Below are positions 46,711 to 55,391 of a stretch of 64,000 nt of DNA, in pieces. A program made the position numbers and the translations under genes. Each line of letters opens with the position of its first letter. Position 1 is the first letter of the stretch. Below the pieces are notes generated by a model that did no database searches, was not told the origin of the DNA, and saw only the letters and a program-made list of their open reading frames with translations. Origin of the DNA: an uncultured beta proteobacterium (lineage in GTDB: Bacteria; Pseudomonadota; Gammaproteobacteria; Burkholderiales; Burkholderiaceae_E); contig CAIZNI010000051.1 in the NCBI GenBank assembly GCA_903934295.1, positions 1 to 64,000 on the forward strand. The letters are read 5' to 3'.

Positions 46711-47577
46711 TTACTTGACGTCCTTCCAGTATTCCCGATTCAGCCACCAGGCCAGCCCAGCGAAGACGGAAAGGAACAGCAGGACCCAGACACCGAGCTG
46801 GGTCCGGGTGCGGGCGGACGGATCGGACATGAAGGTCAGGTAGGCCACCAGATCGGCGATCGCCTCATCGTACTGGGGCTGCGTCAGCTTGCCACCTTCC
46901 GCCTTGCCCAGCGTGAACTCCCGCTTTTCATGGTGGTTGGGGCCTTCGAGCTTCTCGGTCGCCTCGGAGCGCTGGCCGCTGGTGTCGAAGGACACGGTCG
47001 TCTTCTGGAAGCCGGTCACCGCCCGGGTCTTCTCATCCTTGATCGGCTTGATCTCCTCGATCCGGACGCCGCGGGTCCCCTGCAGTTCCCAGAGCACATG
47101 GGGCATGCCGACGTTCTCGAAGACCGCATTGTTCCAGCCGGTCGCACGGGTGGCGTCCCGGTAGTAGGCGCGCAGATAGGTGTAGAGCCAGTCGGAACCG
47201 CTGCCTGCACCGGAGGCGCGCGCGCGGGAGATCACCGAGAGGTCCGGCGGAAGGGCGCCGAACCATTCCTTGGCGTCGGTCGCCGACAGCGCGACCTTCA
47301 TCGGCTCGCCCACCTTATCGGCGCTGAACAGCAGATTCTTGCGGATCTGCTCTTCGGTCAGGCCGATGTCCTGGAGCCGGTTGTAGCGCATCGACGAGGC
47401 GCCGTGGCAGTTCAGGCAATAGTTGACGAACACCTTGGCGCCGTTCTGCAAGGCGGCAACGTCGGTCAGCTTCTCGACCGGAAAATGATCGAGCGGGTAT
47501 CCCGCTCCGGAAGCCTGGGCCAGCGAAAGGCCCAGGGCCAGCGGCAGTGCCGCGAGGAACTTGCGGAAGGTCTTCAT
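46711..47577 (-). CDS. petC: cytochrome c1, bc1 complex (PetC)
   Basis: A 288-residue haem protein that takes electrons from the Rieske centre to soluble cytochrome c. A signal peptide (FLAALPLALGLSLAQASG) precedes the haem site CLNCH in FVNYCLNCHGASSMRYNR; the C-terminus has one membrane anchor (VWVLLFLSVFAGLAWWLN). Two ATGs abut (47580, 47577); the second has better spacing from the AGGGG site. Last gene of petABC. Confidence 0.95.
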   Translation of the reverse strand: MKTFRKFLAALPLALGLSLAQASGAGYPLDHFPVEKLTDVAALQNGAKVFVNYCLNCHGASSMRYNRLQDIGLTEEQIRKNLLFSADKVGEPMKVALSATDAKEWFGALPPDLSVISRARASGAGSGSDWLYTYLRAYYRDATRATGWNNAVFENVGMPHVLWELQGTRGVRIEEIKPIKDEKTRAVTGFQKTTVSFDTSGQRSEATEKLEGPNHHEKREFTLGKAEGGKLTQPQYDEAIADLVAYLTFMSDPSARTRTQLGVWVLLFLSVFAGLAWWLNREYWKDVK

Positions 47578-47593
47578 CATGTGCCCCTTGGCC

Positions 47594-49015
47594 TCAGTGC
47601 GCCTCGAAGGTGACCCGATCGGGCACCTTCTTGAACTCGCCCATCGCGCTCCACCACGGCATCAGCAGGAAGAAGCTGAAGTAGAGCAGCGTGCCGACCA
47701 TCGAGAACAGTTGCCCGGCCGCCGAGGGCGCGAGCACCCCGAAATAGCCGAGGATCAGGAAGATCGAGACGAACAGGGCATAGACGTACTTGTGCCAGTC
47801 GGGACGATAGCGGATCGATCTCACCGGACTGTTGTCGATCCAGGGCAGCGCGAAGAAGATCATGACCGACGCGCCCATCGCGACCACGCCCCAGAACTTG
47901 GCGTCGATGAGGAAGAAGCCCGCGATCAGGACGGCGCTGATCGCCGGACCGAGCACCTTGGCCAGCGCGCTGCGGGCACTGGCGACGATCAGCAGCGAAT
48001 AGACCACCAGGAAGGGCGTCATCCAGTACATCAGGAAGTCGTCGGTAATGGCACGCAGGACCGAATAGAACGGCGTGAAATACCAGACGGGCGCGATGTG
48101 AGCCGGGGTCTTCAGCGGATCGGCGGGAATGAAGTTGTTGTACTCCAGGAAATAGCCGCCCAGTTCCGGGGAGAAGAACACCACCGCCGAGAAGAAGATC
48201 AGAAAGATCGACACCCCCATGATGTCGTGCACGGTGTAATAGGGGTGGAAGGGGATGCCATCGAGCGGCTTGCCGGTGGCGTCCTTGCGGTCCTTGATGT
48301 CGACGCCGTCGGGATTGTTGGAGCCGACCTCGTGCAGCGCGACGATGTGCGCGGCGACCAGACCGAGCAGCACCAGCGGCACCGCGATCACATGGAACGA
48401 GAAGAACCGGTTCAAGGTCGCGTCGCTGACCACGTAGTCGCCCCGGATCCAGACCGACAGGTCCGGACCGATGAAGGGAATCGCCGCGAACAGGTTCACG
48501 ATGACCTGCGCGCCCCAATACGACATCTGACCCCAGGGCAGCAGGTAGCCCATGAAGGCCTCGGCCATCAGGCACAGGAAGATCGCGCAGCCGAACACCC
48601 AGATCAGTTCGCGCGGCTTGCGATACGAGCCATAGATCAGCCCGCGGAACATGTGCAGGTAGATCACGACAAAGAACGCCGACGCGCCGGTGGAGTGCAT
48701 GTAGCGCACCAGCCAGCCGTAGGGCACGTCGCGCATGATGTACTCGACGCTGGCGAACGCGACCGGGATGCCCGACGAGTTGAGCGACGCATCAGGCTTG
48801 TAGTGCATGACCAGGAAGATGCCGGTCAGGATCTGGATGACCAGCACCAGCATCGCCAGCGAGCCGAAGAAGTACCAGAAGTTGAAGTTCTTCGGCGTGT
48901 AGTACTCGGAAAGATGCGCTTTCCAGGTGGAGGTCAGCGGGAAGCGAGCGTCAACCCAGGCCAGTGCCTTGTCGACGGCCGGCGCATTGGGAGCCAGTTG
49001 CTTTTCAATAGCCAT
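47594..49015 (-). CDS. petB: cytochrome b, bc1 complex (PetB)
   Basis: A 473-residue integral membrane subunit with eight or so transmembrane helices, carrying two b-type haems and the quinol sites. The Qo signature PEWF-like element is present as APVWYFTPFYSVLRA near residue 315 (PVWY rather than PEWY). Haem-ligand histidine pairs lie in HSTGASAFFVVIYLHMFRG and FFSFHVIAVPLVLLGLVAAH. The frame is open 12 codons upstream but ATG 49015 matches the family. Middle gene of petABC. Confidence 0.95.
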   Translation of the reverse strand: MAIEKQLAPNAPAVDKALAWVDARFPLTSTWKAHLSEYYTPKNFNFWYFFGSLAMLVLVIQILTGIFLVMHYKPDASLNSSGIPVAFASVEYIMRDVPYGWLVRYMHSTGASAFFVVIYLHMFRGLIYGSYRKPRELIWVFGCAIFLCLMAEAFMGYLLPWGQMSYWGAQVIVNLFAAIPFIGPDLSVWIRGDYVVSDATLNRFFSFHVIAVPLVLLGLVAAHIVALHEVGSNNPDGVDIKDRKDATGKPLDGIPFHPYYTVHDIMGVSIFLIFFSAVVFFSPELGGYFLEYNNFIPADPLKTPAHIAPVWYFTPFYSVLRAITDDFLMYWMTPFLVVYSLLIVASARSALAKVLGPAISAVLIAGFFLIDAKFWGVVAMGASVMIFFALPWIDNSPVRSIRYRPDWHKYVYALFVSIFLILGYFGVLAPSAAGQLFSMVGTLLYFSFFLLMPWWSAMGEFKKVPDRVTFEAH

Positions 49016-49031
49016 GATGGGTTTCCTTCGC

Positions 49032-49637
49032 TCAGGCCTTCTTGTCTTCACCGATCAGGATTCGAGAATCGCTGAGGTAGGTGTGCGGGGGAACCTCGAG
49101 GTTGTCTGGCGCGGGCTTGTTCTTGAACACCCGGCCGGCGAGATCGAAGGTCGAGCCGTGGCAGGGACACAGAAATCCACCGGTCCAGTCATCGGGCAAC
49201 GAGGGCTGGCCGCCGGGGGTGAACTTCTCGGACGGCGAGCATCCCAGATGCGAGCAGATACCGACCACCACCAGGAATTCCGGCTTGATGGAACGGTGAA
49301 CGTTCTTGGCGTAGTCCGGCGTCGGATAAGCCTTGCGGTCGGAGGCCGGATCGGCGAGCTGCGACTCGGTCTGCTTGAGCGTGGCGAGCATTTCGGGCGT
49401 GCGTCGCACCACCCACACGGGCTTGCCGCGCCACTCGACCCGTTTGAGATCACCCGGCGCCATGGCGCCGATGTCGACCTCGACCGGCGCACCGGCGGCC
49501 AGCGCACGCTCTGAAGGCTTCAGGCTCTTCAGGAAAGGCCAGGCGACCGTGGCGCCGCCGGCTGCCCCCACCGCGCAGGTGGTGAGAAGCGCGCTGCGGC
49601 GGGTCGGGTCGTCTGGAAGCAGGGAGGAATCGCTCAT
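49032..49637 (-). CDS. petA: Rieske iron-sulfur protein, bc1 complex (PetA)
   Basis: A 201-residue Rieske protein. The N-terminus has a twin-arginine signal-anchor (DPTRRSALLTTCAVGAAGGA), so it should pass through the Tat system. The 2Fe-2S ligands are in CSHLGCSP and CPCHGSTFD, both with the expected Cys and His, plus the disulfide cysteines. It heads petABC, 16 bases before petB. A TAAAAT sits about 85 bases upstream as a possible -10 box, without a clear -35. Confidence 0.95.
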   Translation of the reverse strand: MSDSSLLPDDPTRRSALLTTCAVGAAGGATVAWPFLKSLKPSERALAAGAPVEVDIGAMAPGDLKRVEWRGKPVWVVRRTPEMLATLKQTESQLADPASDRKAYPTPDYAKNVHRSIKPEFLVVVGICSHLGCSPSEKFTPGGQPSLPDDWTGGFLCPCHGSTFDLAGRVFKNKPAPDNLEVPPHTYLSDSRILIGEDKKA

Positions 49638-49971
49638 GACGGGTTTCCTGATGACGTATCGCTCTGGAAGGGTTCGGCACAGGCGCTGCGGAAAGCTTCA
49701 GCGCCAGGACAACGGGAGATTTTAGCTTATTGCGGTGCGCAAGAGAAACACGCGACTGCGCGACGCGGGAATTCCGGGCTGTCGGCCAGCGGATCGGGCG
49801 GGTGTCGGGCGGGTTGTGCGCCGCAGCGACGCTGCGAACCATGGAACGATTCAAGTCCGCCGACACCAGCGCGGTAGGCGTGCTATTTTCACCCTCGCGT
49901 CGGCAGGGGTTGGCCTGCCTGCCGCTGCGCCATCCCGTCCACCCGACAACCCACCTTCCAGGAGCCGTTTC
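49638..49971. other. 334-bp divergent intergenic region between petA and mscL
   Basis: No gene is recognised. On the minus strand TAAAAT (about 49724) may be the petA -10 box. On the plus strand the mscL ribosome site AGGAG is clear at 49960-49964, but no good mscL promoter stands out. Longer frames run through the gap in front of mscL but lack ribosome sites or family resemblance. Confidence 0.5.
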
Positions 49972-50415
49972 ATGTCGATGTTGAGCGAATTCAAGACCTT
50001 TGCGTTGCGGGGCAACGTGATGGACCTCGCGGTGGGCGTCATCATCGGCGCCGCCTTCGGCAAGATCGTCGATTCGATGGTCGGCGACCTGATCATGCCG
50101 GTCATCGCCGCCCTGCTGGGCGGCAAGCTCGATTTCAGCAGCTTGCTGGTGCCACTCGCACAGGTGCCCGCCGGCACCGCCATGACGCTGGACGCGCTCA
50201 AGAAGGCCGGCGTACCGGTCTTCGCCTATGGCAGCTTCATCACCATCCTGGTGAACTTCATCATCCTCGCGTTCATCATCTTCATGCTGGTGAAGGCGAT
50301 CAACCGCTGGCAGGTCGCCGACACGCCCGCCGCGGAACCGGCGCCGCCGCCGGCACCGCCGGCCAGCGAAGTCCTGCTGGCGGAAATTCGCGACCTGCTG
50401 AAGACCCGGGGCTGA
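49972..50415 (+). CDS. mscL: large-conductance mechanosensitive channel MscL
   Basis: A 147-residue inner-membrane channel that opens under membrane tension to release solutes in osmotic downshock. The first helix [20 protein letters not shown] with the pore glycines, and the second helix [20 protein letters not shown], match the family; the C-terminal bundle ends [15 protein letters not shown] 49972 has GGAG 7 bases upstream; the frame is open far upstream but unsupported. Confidence 0.95.
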   Translation: MSMLSEFKTFALRGNVMDLAVGVIIGAAFGKIVDSMVGDLIMPVIAALLGGKLDFSSLLVPLAQVPAGTAMTLDALKKAGVPVFAYGSFITILVNFIILAFIIFMLVKAINRWQVADTPAAEPAPPPAPPASEVLLAEIRDLLKTRG

Positions 50416-50434
50416 AACCCCGCGGCTGAAGAAA

Positions 50435-50456
50435 CGGGCGCCGCCCGGCGCCCGTG
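50435..50456 (-). terminator. hairpin terminator between converging mscL and nif3-like genes
   Basis: ACGGGCGCC (50435-50443) pairs perfectly with GGCGCCCGT (50448-50456) across a 4-base loop. On the minus strand it is followed by TTCTTC directly after the stem, fitting termination of the nif3-like gene; it may also act on mscL. Confidence 0.6.
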
Positions 50457-50459
50457 CGC

Positions 50460-51206
50460 TTACACCGGGTTCGGGTCGTCGATGAACCGGTGCGACACCC
50501 CGAAGGCCTGAACCAGGTGCTCGCCCAGCGCCTGAACCCCGAACCGCTCGGTGGCGTGATGGCCGGCCGCCAGATACGCCACACCGAGCTCCCGGGCCAG
50601 GTGCGTGGTGCGCTCGGAAATCTCCCCGCTCACGAACGCGTCGGCCCCGACATCGGCGGCCTGCTGGAGCATGTCCTGAGCGGCACCGGTGCACCAGGCG
50701 ATTCGACGGATCCGGCGACGTCCGGCGGCGATCACCAGGGGTTCGCGCTGCAGGACGCCGGCCAGCGCACCCGCCACCGCCGCCAGCGGTCTGGGTGCGT
50801 CGAAGTCGTGCCAGCAGCCCAAGCCCGCCTCGCCGAAGCGACCCGCCACCCCCCAGCCGAGCCGGGCCCCGAGCTGGCTGTTGTTGCCGACCTCGGGATG
50901 CACATCCAGCGGCAGGTGGTAAGCGAACAGGTTCAGTCGATGGGCCAGCACCAGCGCCAGCCGCTCGCGGCGCGGCCCCAGGATTCGCGGATCCTCTCCC
51001 CGCCAGAACCAGCCGTGATGAACCAGCAGCGTGTCGGCACCGGCCCGCACCGCGCCCCGGATCAGGGCGAGGCTGGCGGTCACGCCGCTGACCACCGACG
51101 ACACCCGGGGGCTGCCTTCCACCTGCAGTCCGTTTGGGCAATAATCCTTGAACCGCGGCACGTCCAGAAAAAGATCCAGATGCCGCTCGACCCGGCCCCT
51201 GGGCAC
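50460..51206 (-). CDS. Nif3-like dinuclear metal centre protein (YbgI/DUF34 family)
   Basis: A 248-residue protein of the NIF3 family, hexameric with two metals per subunit; relatives are linked to GTP cyclohydrolase regulation or tRNA/DNA metabolism but the reaction is unsettled. Signatures are FKDYCPNGLQVEG, LLVHHGWFW (metal His pair), AYHLPLDVHPEVGNN and SGEISERTTHLARELGVAYLAAGHHATER (C-terminal metal site). GTG 51206 is chosen by comparison with the family's short N-terminus. It diverges from the protease gene with only 43 bases between starts. Confidence 0.88.
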   Translation of the reverse strand: MPRGRVERHLDLFLDVPRFKDYCPNGLQVEGSPRVSSVVSGVTASLALIRGAVRAGADTLLVHHGWFWRGEDPRILGPRRERLALVLAHRLNLFAYHLPLDVHPEVGNNSQLGARLGWGVAGRFGEAGLGCWHDFDAPRPLAAVAGALAGVLQREPLVIAAGRRRIRRIAWCTGAAQDMLQQAADVGADAFVSGEISERTTHLARELGVAYLAAGHHATERFGVQALGEHLVQAFGVSHRFIDDPNPV

Positions 51207-51249
51207 ACCCCCCGCGGCCCCCGTCTTCTCATTCCTCGCTGGCTGCCCC

Positions 51250-52431
51250 ATGCTTCGTAACCTCTGGCTGACGTTTGCGCAGGCCATCACTGTCCTGCTG
51301 GCGGCCCTGTTCATCCTGGGGACCTTCCGGCCGCAGTGGCTGCCGGCGCGCCTGGCCGGACAGCCTTCCGCGGGCGGCATGAGTGCCGAAACAGCCGGCG
51401 CAATCCAGGCACCCGGCGGGCGGCGCGAAAACCCGATTCTTTCATACGGCGACGCCGCACGCCGGGCAACCGCCTCGGTGGTGAACATCTTCACCACCAA
51501 GGAAGTGCGCATGCCGCGCGACCATCCGCTGCTCAACGACCCGCTGTTTCGCCGCTATTTCGGCGAGCAGTTCAGCCAGCGTCAGCAAAGCTCCAGTCTG
51601 GGCTCGGGCGTGATCGTGTCGGCCGACGGGCTGGTGCTGACCAACCACCATGTGGTCGAGTCGGCCGATGAGATCGAGGTGCTGCTCTCCGACGGCCGAC
51701 GGGCCCGGGCCAAGGTGGTCGGCAGCGACCCGGAAACCGACCTCGCGGTGCTGCGGATCAACCTGCAGGGGCTGCCGGCGATCGTGTTCGGCAACGCCGA
51801 AACCGCCCGTGTGGGCGATGTGGTGCTGGCGGTGGGCAACCCGTTCGGCGTCGGCCAGACGGTGACCATGGGCATCATCAGTGCCCTGGGCCGCAACCAG
51901 TTGGGCATCAACACCTTCGAGAACTTCATCCAGACCGATGCCGCGATCAATCCGGGCAATTCGGGCGGCGCCCTCGTCGACACCGACGGCCGGCTGCTGG
52001 GCATCAACACCGCGATCTATTCGCGCAGCGGCGGCTCGCTGGGCATCGGCTTCGCCATCCCCGCGTCGACGGTGCGCCAGGTCATGGATCAGATCGTCAC
52101 CAGCGGCAGCGTCACCCGCGGTTACATCGGCGTCGAACCCCAGGACGTCACCCCCGAACTGGCCGAGGCCTTCAAGCTGCCCCGCAAGGCAGGCGCGATC
52201 ATCGCCGGCGTGGTGCGGGGCGGACCGGCGGACAAAGCGGGCGTGAAGGTGGGCGACATCCTCGTCGCGGTCGAGGGCCAGGCGGTGACCAACACCGCGA
52301 CCATGCTCAACCTGATCGCGCAGATCAAGCCCGGCTCGACCGCCAGTTTTCGCTTCGTGCGCGAAGGCAAGGAATTCGACCTGCCGGTCAGCGTCGGCAA
52401 ACGCCCCCGGCCCGCCGCCCGGCAGGAGTGA
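51250..52431 (+). CDS. DegS/DegQ-type periplasmic serine protease (S1C, one PDZ)
   Basis: A 393-residue trypsin-fold protease. One N-terminal membrane helix (TFAQAITVLLAALFILGTF) anchors it with the rest in the periplasm. The triad is His in LTNHHVVESADE, Asp in DPETDLAVLRI and Ser in NPGNSGGALVDT; a single PDZ domain follows (GYIGVEPQDVTPELAEAF onward). The single PDZ and anchor are like DegS, which senses misfolded porins and cuts anti-sigma-E; whether it is the sigma-E protease or a DegQ-like quality-control enzyme cannot be told. Confidence 0.9.
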   Translation: MLRNLWLTFAQAITVLLAALFILGTFRPQWLPARLAGQPSAGGMSAETAGAIQAPGGRRENPILSYGDAARRATASVVNIFTTKEVRMPRDHPLLNDPLFRRYFGEQFSQRQQSSSLGSGVIVSADGLVLTNHHVVESADEIEVLLSDGRRARAKVVGSDPETDLAVLRINLQGLPAIVFGNAETARVGDVVLAVGNPFGVGQTVTMGIISALGRNQLGINTFENFIQTDAAINPGNSGGALVDTDGRLLGINTAIYSRSGGSLGIGFAIPASTVRQVMDQIVTSGSVTRGYIGVEPQDVTPELAEAFKLPRKAGAIIAGVVRGGPADKAGVKVGDILVAVEGQAVTNTATMLNLIAQIKPGSTASFRFVREGKEFDLPVSVGKRPRPAARQE

Positions 52432-52464
52432 GGCGGGCGGCCGCTCGACGCGGCGGCACAGCGA

Positions 52465-53247
52465 TCAGACCGACGGATCCTTGTCCTTGGCGACGTCGGT
52501 GGCCGGCTCGGCCGGCTCGTCCGGCGCCTTGCTGCGCGCCTTCACGAAGCCCGCCATGATGATGCCCAGCTCATAAAGCAGGCACAACGGCACCGCCAGC
52601 ATGAACTGCGAGAGCACATCGGGCGGCGTCAGCACCGCGGCCACCACGAAGGCGCCCACCACCACATAGCGACGCGCCTCGCGCAACTGCTGGGTGGTCA
52701 CCATGCCGAGCTTCACCAGCAGCATCTCGACCACCGGCACCTCGAAGGTCAGCCCGAAGCCGAAGAAGATCGCGAGCGTGAAGTCCCAGTACTTCTGCAA
52801 GTCCTGCATCACGTCGGCGCCGGTGGACGAGGCAAAGCTGTAGAAGAACTTGTAGGCCGCCGGCAGCACGAAGAAATAGGCGAAGCTGATGCCCACCACC
52901 AGGAAGAACACGCTGGAGAAGATCAGCGGCACCGCGAACTTCTTCTCGTGCTCGTACAGGCCGGGCGCCACAAAAGCCCAGGCCTGGTAGAGCACCCAGG
53001 GCAGCGCCAGCAGCAGCGCGGTCAGGAAAGCCACCTTGGTGAGGGTGAAGAACGCACCCGCCTGGTCGGTGAAGATGGGCCGGGTTCCGGGCGGCAGCGA
53101 CTGATAGAGCGGCTGCGAGAGGAACTTCATGATCTCGCCGCTGAAATAGAAGCAACCCCCGAACAGGATCAGCACCAGGATCAGCGACTTGATCAGGCGA
53201 TCGCGCAGCTCGACCAGATGGGAAACGAAGCTCTCTTCCTGGCTCAT
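52465..53247 (-). CDS. tatC: twin-arginine translocase subunit TatC
   Basis: A 260-residue six-helix membrane protein that recognises twin-arginine signal peptides. The start SHLVELRDRLIKSL and the loop FEVPVVEMLL are diagnostic. Its helices are clear (for example VFFLVVGISFAYFFVLPAAY). The C-terminal tail is charged. ATG 53247 gives the conserved start; 14 further codons are open. Last gene of tatABC, 54 bases after tatB. Confidence 0.95.
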   Translation of the reverse strand: MSQEESFVSHLVELRDRLIKSLILVLILFGGCFYFSGEIMKFLSQPLYQSLPPGTRPIFTDQAGAFFTLTKVAFLTALLLALPWVLYQAWAFVAPGLYEHEKKFAVPLIFSSVFFLVVGISFAYFFVLPAAYKFFYSFASSTGADVMQDLQKYWDFTLAIFFGFGLTFEVPVVEMLLVKLGMVTTQQLREARRYVVVGAFVVAAVLTPPDVLSQFMLAVPLCLLYELGIIMAGFVKARSKAPDEPAEPATDVAKDKDPSV

Positions 53248-53301
53248 GGGGTCGGGGTCTTTACGCCTGGGAAGAAACCGGAGGGCCATCGATCGGGCCG
53301 T

Positions 53302-53721
53302 TCAACGACGCGGCTTGGGCAACTTGCGCCCGAGCTGACGGGCGCGCTCGACGCGCCGGTCTTTGAATCGGTCGCGGGCACGACGGGCTGCGTAGATCTT
53401 GTCCCAGTCGGTTCGCGGCTCGTCAGCCGCGCCCGAGGCCGCATTCGAGAGCCCGTCCAGGCTGGCCTGGGCATCGGACACCACCGACTGCATCGACCCC
53501 TGGAGACTCTGGGCTGCCGACGTGACCTCGGTCTGCAGCTTGCGCAGATCGTCGAGTTCCATCTGGCGATTGATGTCGGTCTTCACATCGCTGACGTAAC
53601 GCTGCAGCTTGCCCAGCCACTGGCCTGCCTGACGGGCAACGCGCGGCAGACGCTCGGGTCCCAGGACCACAAGCGCCACGACGGCGATGATCATCATCTC
53701 GGATAGGCCGATGTCGAACAT
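53302..53721 (-). CDS. tatB: twin-arginine translocase subunit TatB
   Basis: A 139-residue protein with one N-terminal helix (MFDIGLSEMMIIAVVALVVL), the GPERLP motif directly after it, and a long amphipathic helix (RVARQAGQWLGKLQRYVSDV). It forms the receptor complex with TatC. It lies 133 bases after tatA, an unusually wide gap holding a stable hairpin. Confidence 0.93.
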   Translation of the reverse strand: MFDIGLSEMMIIAVVALVVLGPERLPRVARQAGQWLGKLQRYVSDVKTDINRQMELDDLRKLQTEVTSAAQSLQGSMQSVVSDAQASLDGLSNAASGAADEPRTDWDKIYAARRARDRFKDRRVERARQLGRKLPKPRR

Positions 53722-53824
53722 GCAGGGTGGGGGGGATGAAATCCGGAAAAGCGGGAACGCGGAACCCGGTCAGGGCGATGAAGAACGGAACCACCGGAGC
53801 GAGCGGCGCGGCGATTGACCAGAA

Positions 53825-53847
53825 CCGCCCGGCCGCAGACCGGGCGG
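53825..53847 (-). other. 8-bp hairpin between tatA and tatB
   Basis: CCGCCCGG (53825-53832) and CCGGGCGG (53840-53847) pair perfectly across a 7-base loop, 7 bases after the tatA stop on the minus strand. The following sequence is not a U-run, so a mRNA-stabilising or attenuating role is more likely than strict termination. Confidence 0.5.
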
Positions 53848-53854
53848 CGAGCGA

Positions 53855-54073
53855 TCAGGCCTTGGGTTTGGCGTCGACGTCGATGGTCTTGGCGCTCTCG
53901 TTCGCGGTCGCGCTGTCGGCGGCTGCCTTCTCGGTGCCCTCCTTGACGCCTTCCTTGAATCCGCGAACCGCTCCGCCAAGATCCGAGCCGATGTTGCGCA
54001 GCTTCTTGGTTCCGAAGACCAGCATGATGATGACGAGCACGATCAACCAGTGCCAGATGCTCAAGCTTCCCAT
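53855..54073 (-). CDS. tatA: twin-arginine translocase subunit TatA
   Basis: A 72-residue pore-forming Tat subunit. The single helix [20 protein letters not shown] with the conserved FGTKKL hinge is followed by an amphipathic helix ([20 protein letters not shown]). ATG 54073 starts the conserved protein; 15 upstream codons are open. It precedes tatB and follows hinT in the his-tat block. Confidence 0.95.
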   Translation of the reverse strand: MGSLSIWHWLIVLVIIMLVFGTKKLRNIGSDLGGAVRGFKEGVKEGTEKAAADSATANESAKTIDVDAKPKA

Positions 54074-54134
54074 GGGTGACTCCTGTTGCATGCGCAGGGA
54101 GGTCGCTTGTCGCGGCACACCCTGGCGTGTTGCT

Positions 54135-54494
54135 TCATTGTTGGCGGTTCATTCCGGACCCCAGCGGATCCGGACCTCCCAGCACATGGACGTGTAAATG
54201 ATACACCTCCTGCCGACCCACTCTGCCGTTGTTGATAACCACCCGGAAGCCATCATCCGCCCCCTGTTCGCGCGCCAGCTGCCCGGCCATGCCGAGCATC
54301 CGGCCCAGGACCTGCTGGTGACGCAGATCGCCGTCATAGAGATTGTCGATGTGCACCCGGGGGATGATCAGGAAGTGCACCGGCGCGCTGGGGTGGATGT
54401 CGTGGAAGGCGATGATCTCGTCGTCTTCATAAATCCGGCGGGAGGGAATCTCGCCGCGGACGATGCGGCAGAACAGGCAATCGGGCTTGTGCAT
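54135..54494 (-). CDS. hinT: histidine-triad nucleotide-binding protein (HinT)
   Basis: A 119-residue HIT-family purine nucleoside phosphoramidase. It starts with [20 protein letters not shown] and ends with the triad [10 protein letters not shown]. It sits 13 bases after hisE, the common hisE-hinT-tatA order of Burkholderiales; its link to histidine synthesis is positional. Confidence 0.93.
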   Translation of the reverse strand: MHKPDCLFCRIVRGEIPSRRIYEDDEIIAFHDIHPSAPVHFLIIPRVHIDNLYDGDLRHQQVLGRMLGMAGQLAREQGADDGFRVVINNGRVGRQEVYHLHVHVLGGPDPLGSGMNRQQ

Positions 54495-54507
54495 GGGTCA
54501 ACCTCGT

Positions 54508-54855
54508 TCAGGCAGCGGGCTCGGGCGGTGGGGACGGGCGACGGGCGGCTTTCTCCTGCAGACCGGACAGGCCCTCGCGGCGGGCGAGTTCGGCGATCAC
54601 GTCCTCAGGGCGCAACTGGAAGTGCGCGAGCATCACCAGGCTGTGAAACCAGAGGTCGGCGGTTTCGCTGACGATGCGCGCCGGGTCGCCGTCCTTGGCG
54701 GCCATGACCGTCTCGGTGGCCTCCTCGCCGATCTTCTTGAGAATGGCGTCCGGCGCGCGGGCAAACAGCCGCGCCACATAGGACCGATCGGGATCGCCGC
54801 CGCGGCGCGATTCGATCACATCGGCCAGCCGGGCCAGGAAGTCGTCGCCGTTCAC
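54508..54855 (-). CDS. hisE: phosphoribosyl-ATP diphosphatase HisE
   Basis: A 115-residue all-helical pyrophosphatase, second step of histidine synthesis. Its MazG-like core has [19 protein letters not shown] and [14 protein letters not shown] with the metal-binding Glu residues. GTG 54855 overlaps the hisI stop (GTGA). A Pro/Ala tail ends the protein. HisE and HisI are separate here, not fused as in enterics. Confidence 0.94.
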   Translation of the reverse strand: MNGDDFLARLADVIESRRGGDPDRSYVARLFARAPDAILKKIGEEATETVMAAKDGDPARIVSETADLWFHSLVMLAHFQLRPEDVIAELARREGLSGLQEKAARRPSPPPEPAA

Positions 54856-55391
54856 TTGTAGATGTCCTCGGGATCGCGGATGACCGGGTCGGTGATCGTC
54901 CAGCGGCCGTCCTGCAACCGGTGAAAGAAGCACGACTGGCGGCCGGTGTGGCAGGCGATGCCCCCGCCCTGCTCGACCTGCAGAAGGATCACGTCGGCAT
55001 CGCAGTCCAGGCGCAGTTCGCGCACCCGCTGCACATGGCCGGATTCCTCGCCCTTGCGCCAGAGCCGCCCGCGCGAGCGCGAAAAATACACCGCACGACC
55101 GGTAACCGCGGTCTCCTGGAGCGCCTCGCGGTTCATCCAGGCCACCATCAGGATGCGCTGGCTGAGGGCATCCTGGGCGATCGCCGGCACCAGACCGTCG
55201 CGATCCCAGCGAACCGCATCCAGCCAGTCGCTTCTGAGCAGGCCCTCGCCCGGAGCGGTCGAGGCACCGGCGGAGGGCGCAATGGCGCAAGACGCGTCCG
55301 CGGGGGAAGCGCCGTCGGGGGAAGCACCGTCGGGGGAAGCGCCATGCGCGCCTTCGCCGCAGGCCCCGTGCGGATCGCTCGGCAGGCTCAT
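54852..55391 (-). CDS. hisI: phosphoribosyl-AMP cyclohydrolase HisI, with repeat-bearing N-terminal extension
   Basis: A 179-residue zinc enzyme opening the adenine ring of PR-AMP. The core (from about residue 55: [66 protein letters not shown]) is normal. The first ~50 residues are extra, partly made of 15-bp repeats coding GASPD units. An internal start nearer the core is not obvious. It overlaps hisF and hisE by 4 bases each. Confidence 0.9.
   Translation of the reverse strand: MSLPSDPHGACGEGAHGASPDGASPDGASPADASCAIAPSAGASTAPGEGLLRSDWLDAVRWDRDGLVPAIAQDALSQRILMVAWMNREALQETAVTGRAVYFSRSRGRLWRKGEESGHVQRVRELRLDCDADVILLQVEQGGGIACHTGRQSCFFHRLQDGRWTITDPVIRDPEDIYK
55291..55350. repeat. four tandem copies of a 15-bp unit inside hisI
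   Basis: Units 55291-55305, 55306-55320, 55321-55335 and 55336-55350 read GAAGCRCCGTCGGGG in the two middle copies and are degenerate at both ends. On the coding strand they give the repeated pentapeptide GASPD. The frame is kept and the repeat lies in the N-terminal extension. Confidence 0.8.

Noticed and set aside
47561-49075. 504-codon plus-strand frame opposite cytochrome b, and similar long antisense frames opposite the DUF3683, trpE, murA and his genes
   Set aside because: They are shadows produced by high GC and third-position bias. They are rich in His, Arg and Gly, have no ribosome sites, and lie over well-conserved genes on the other strand.
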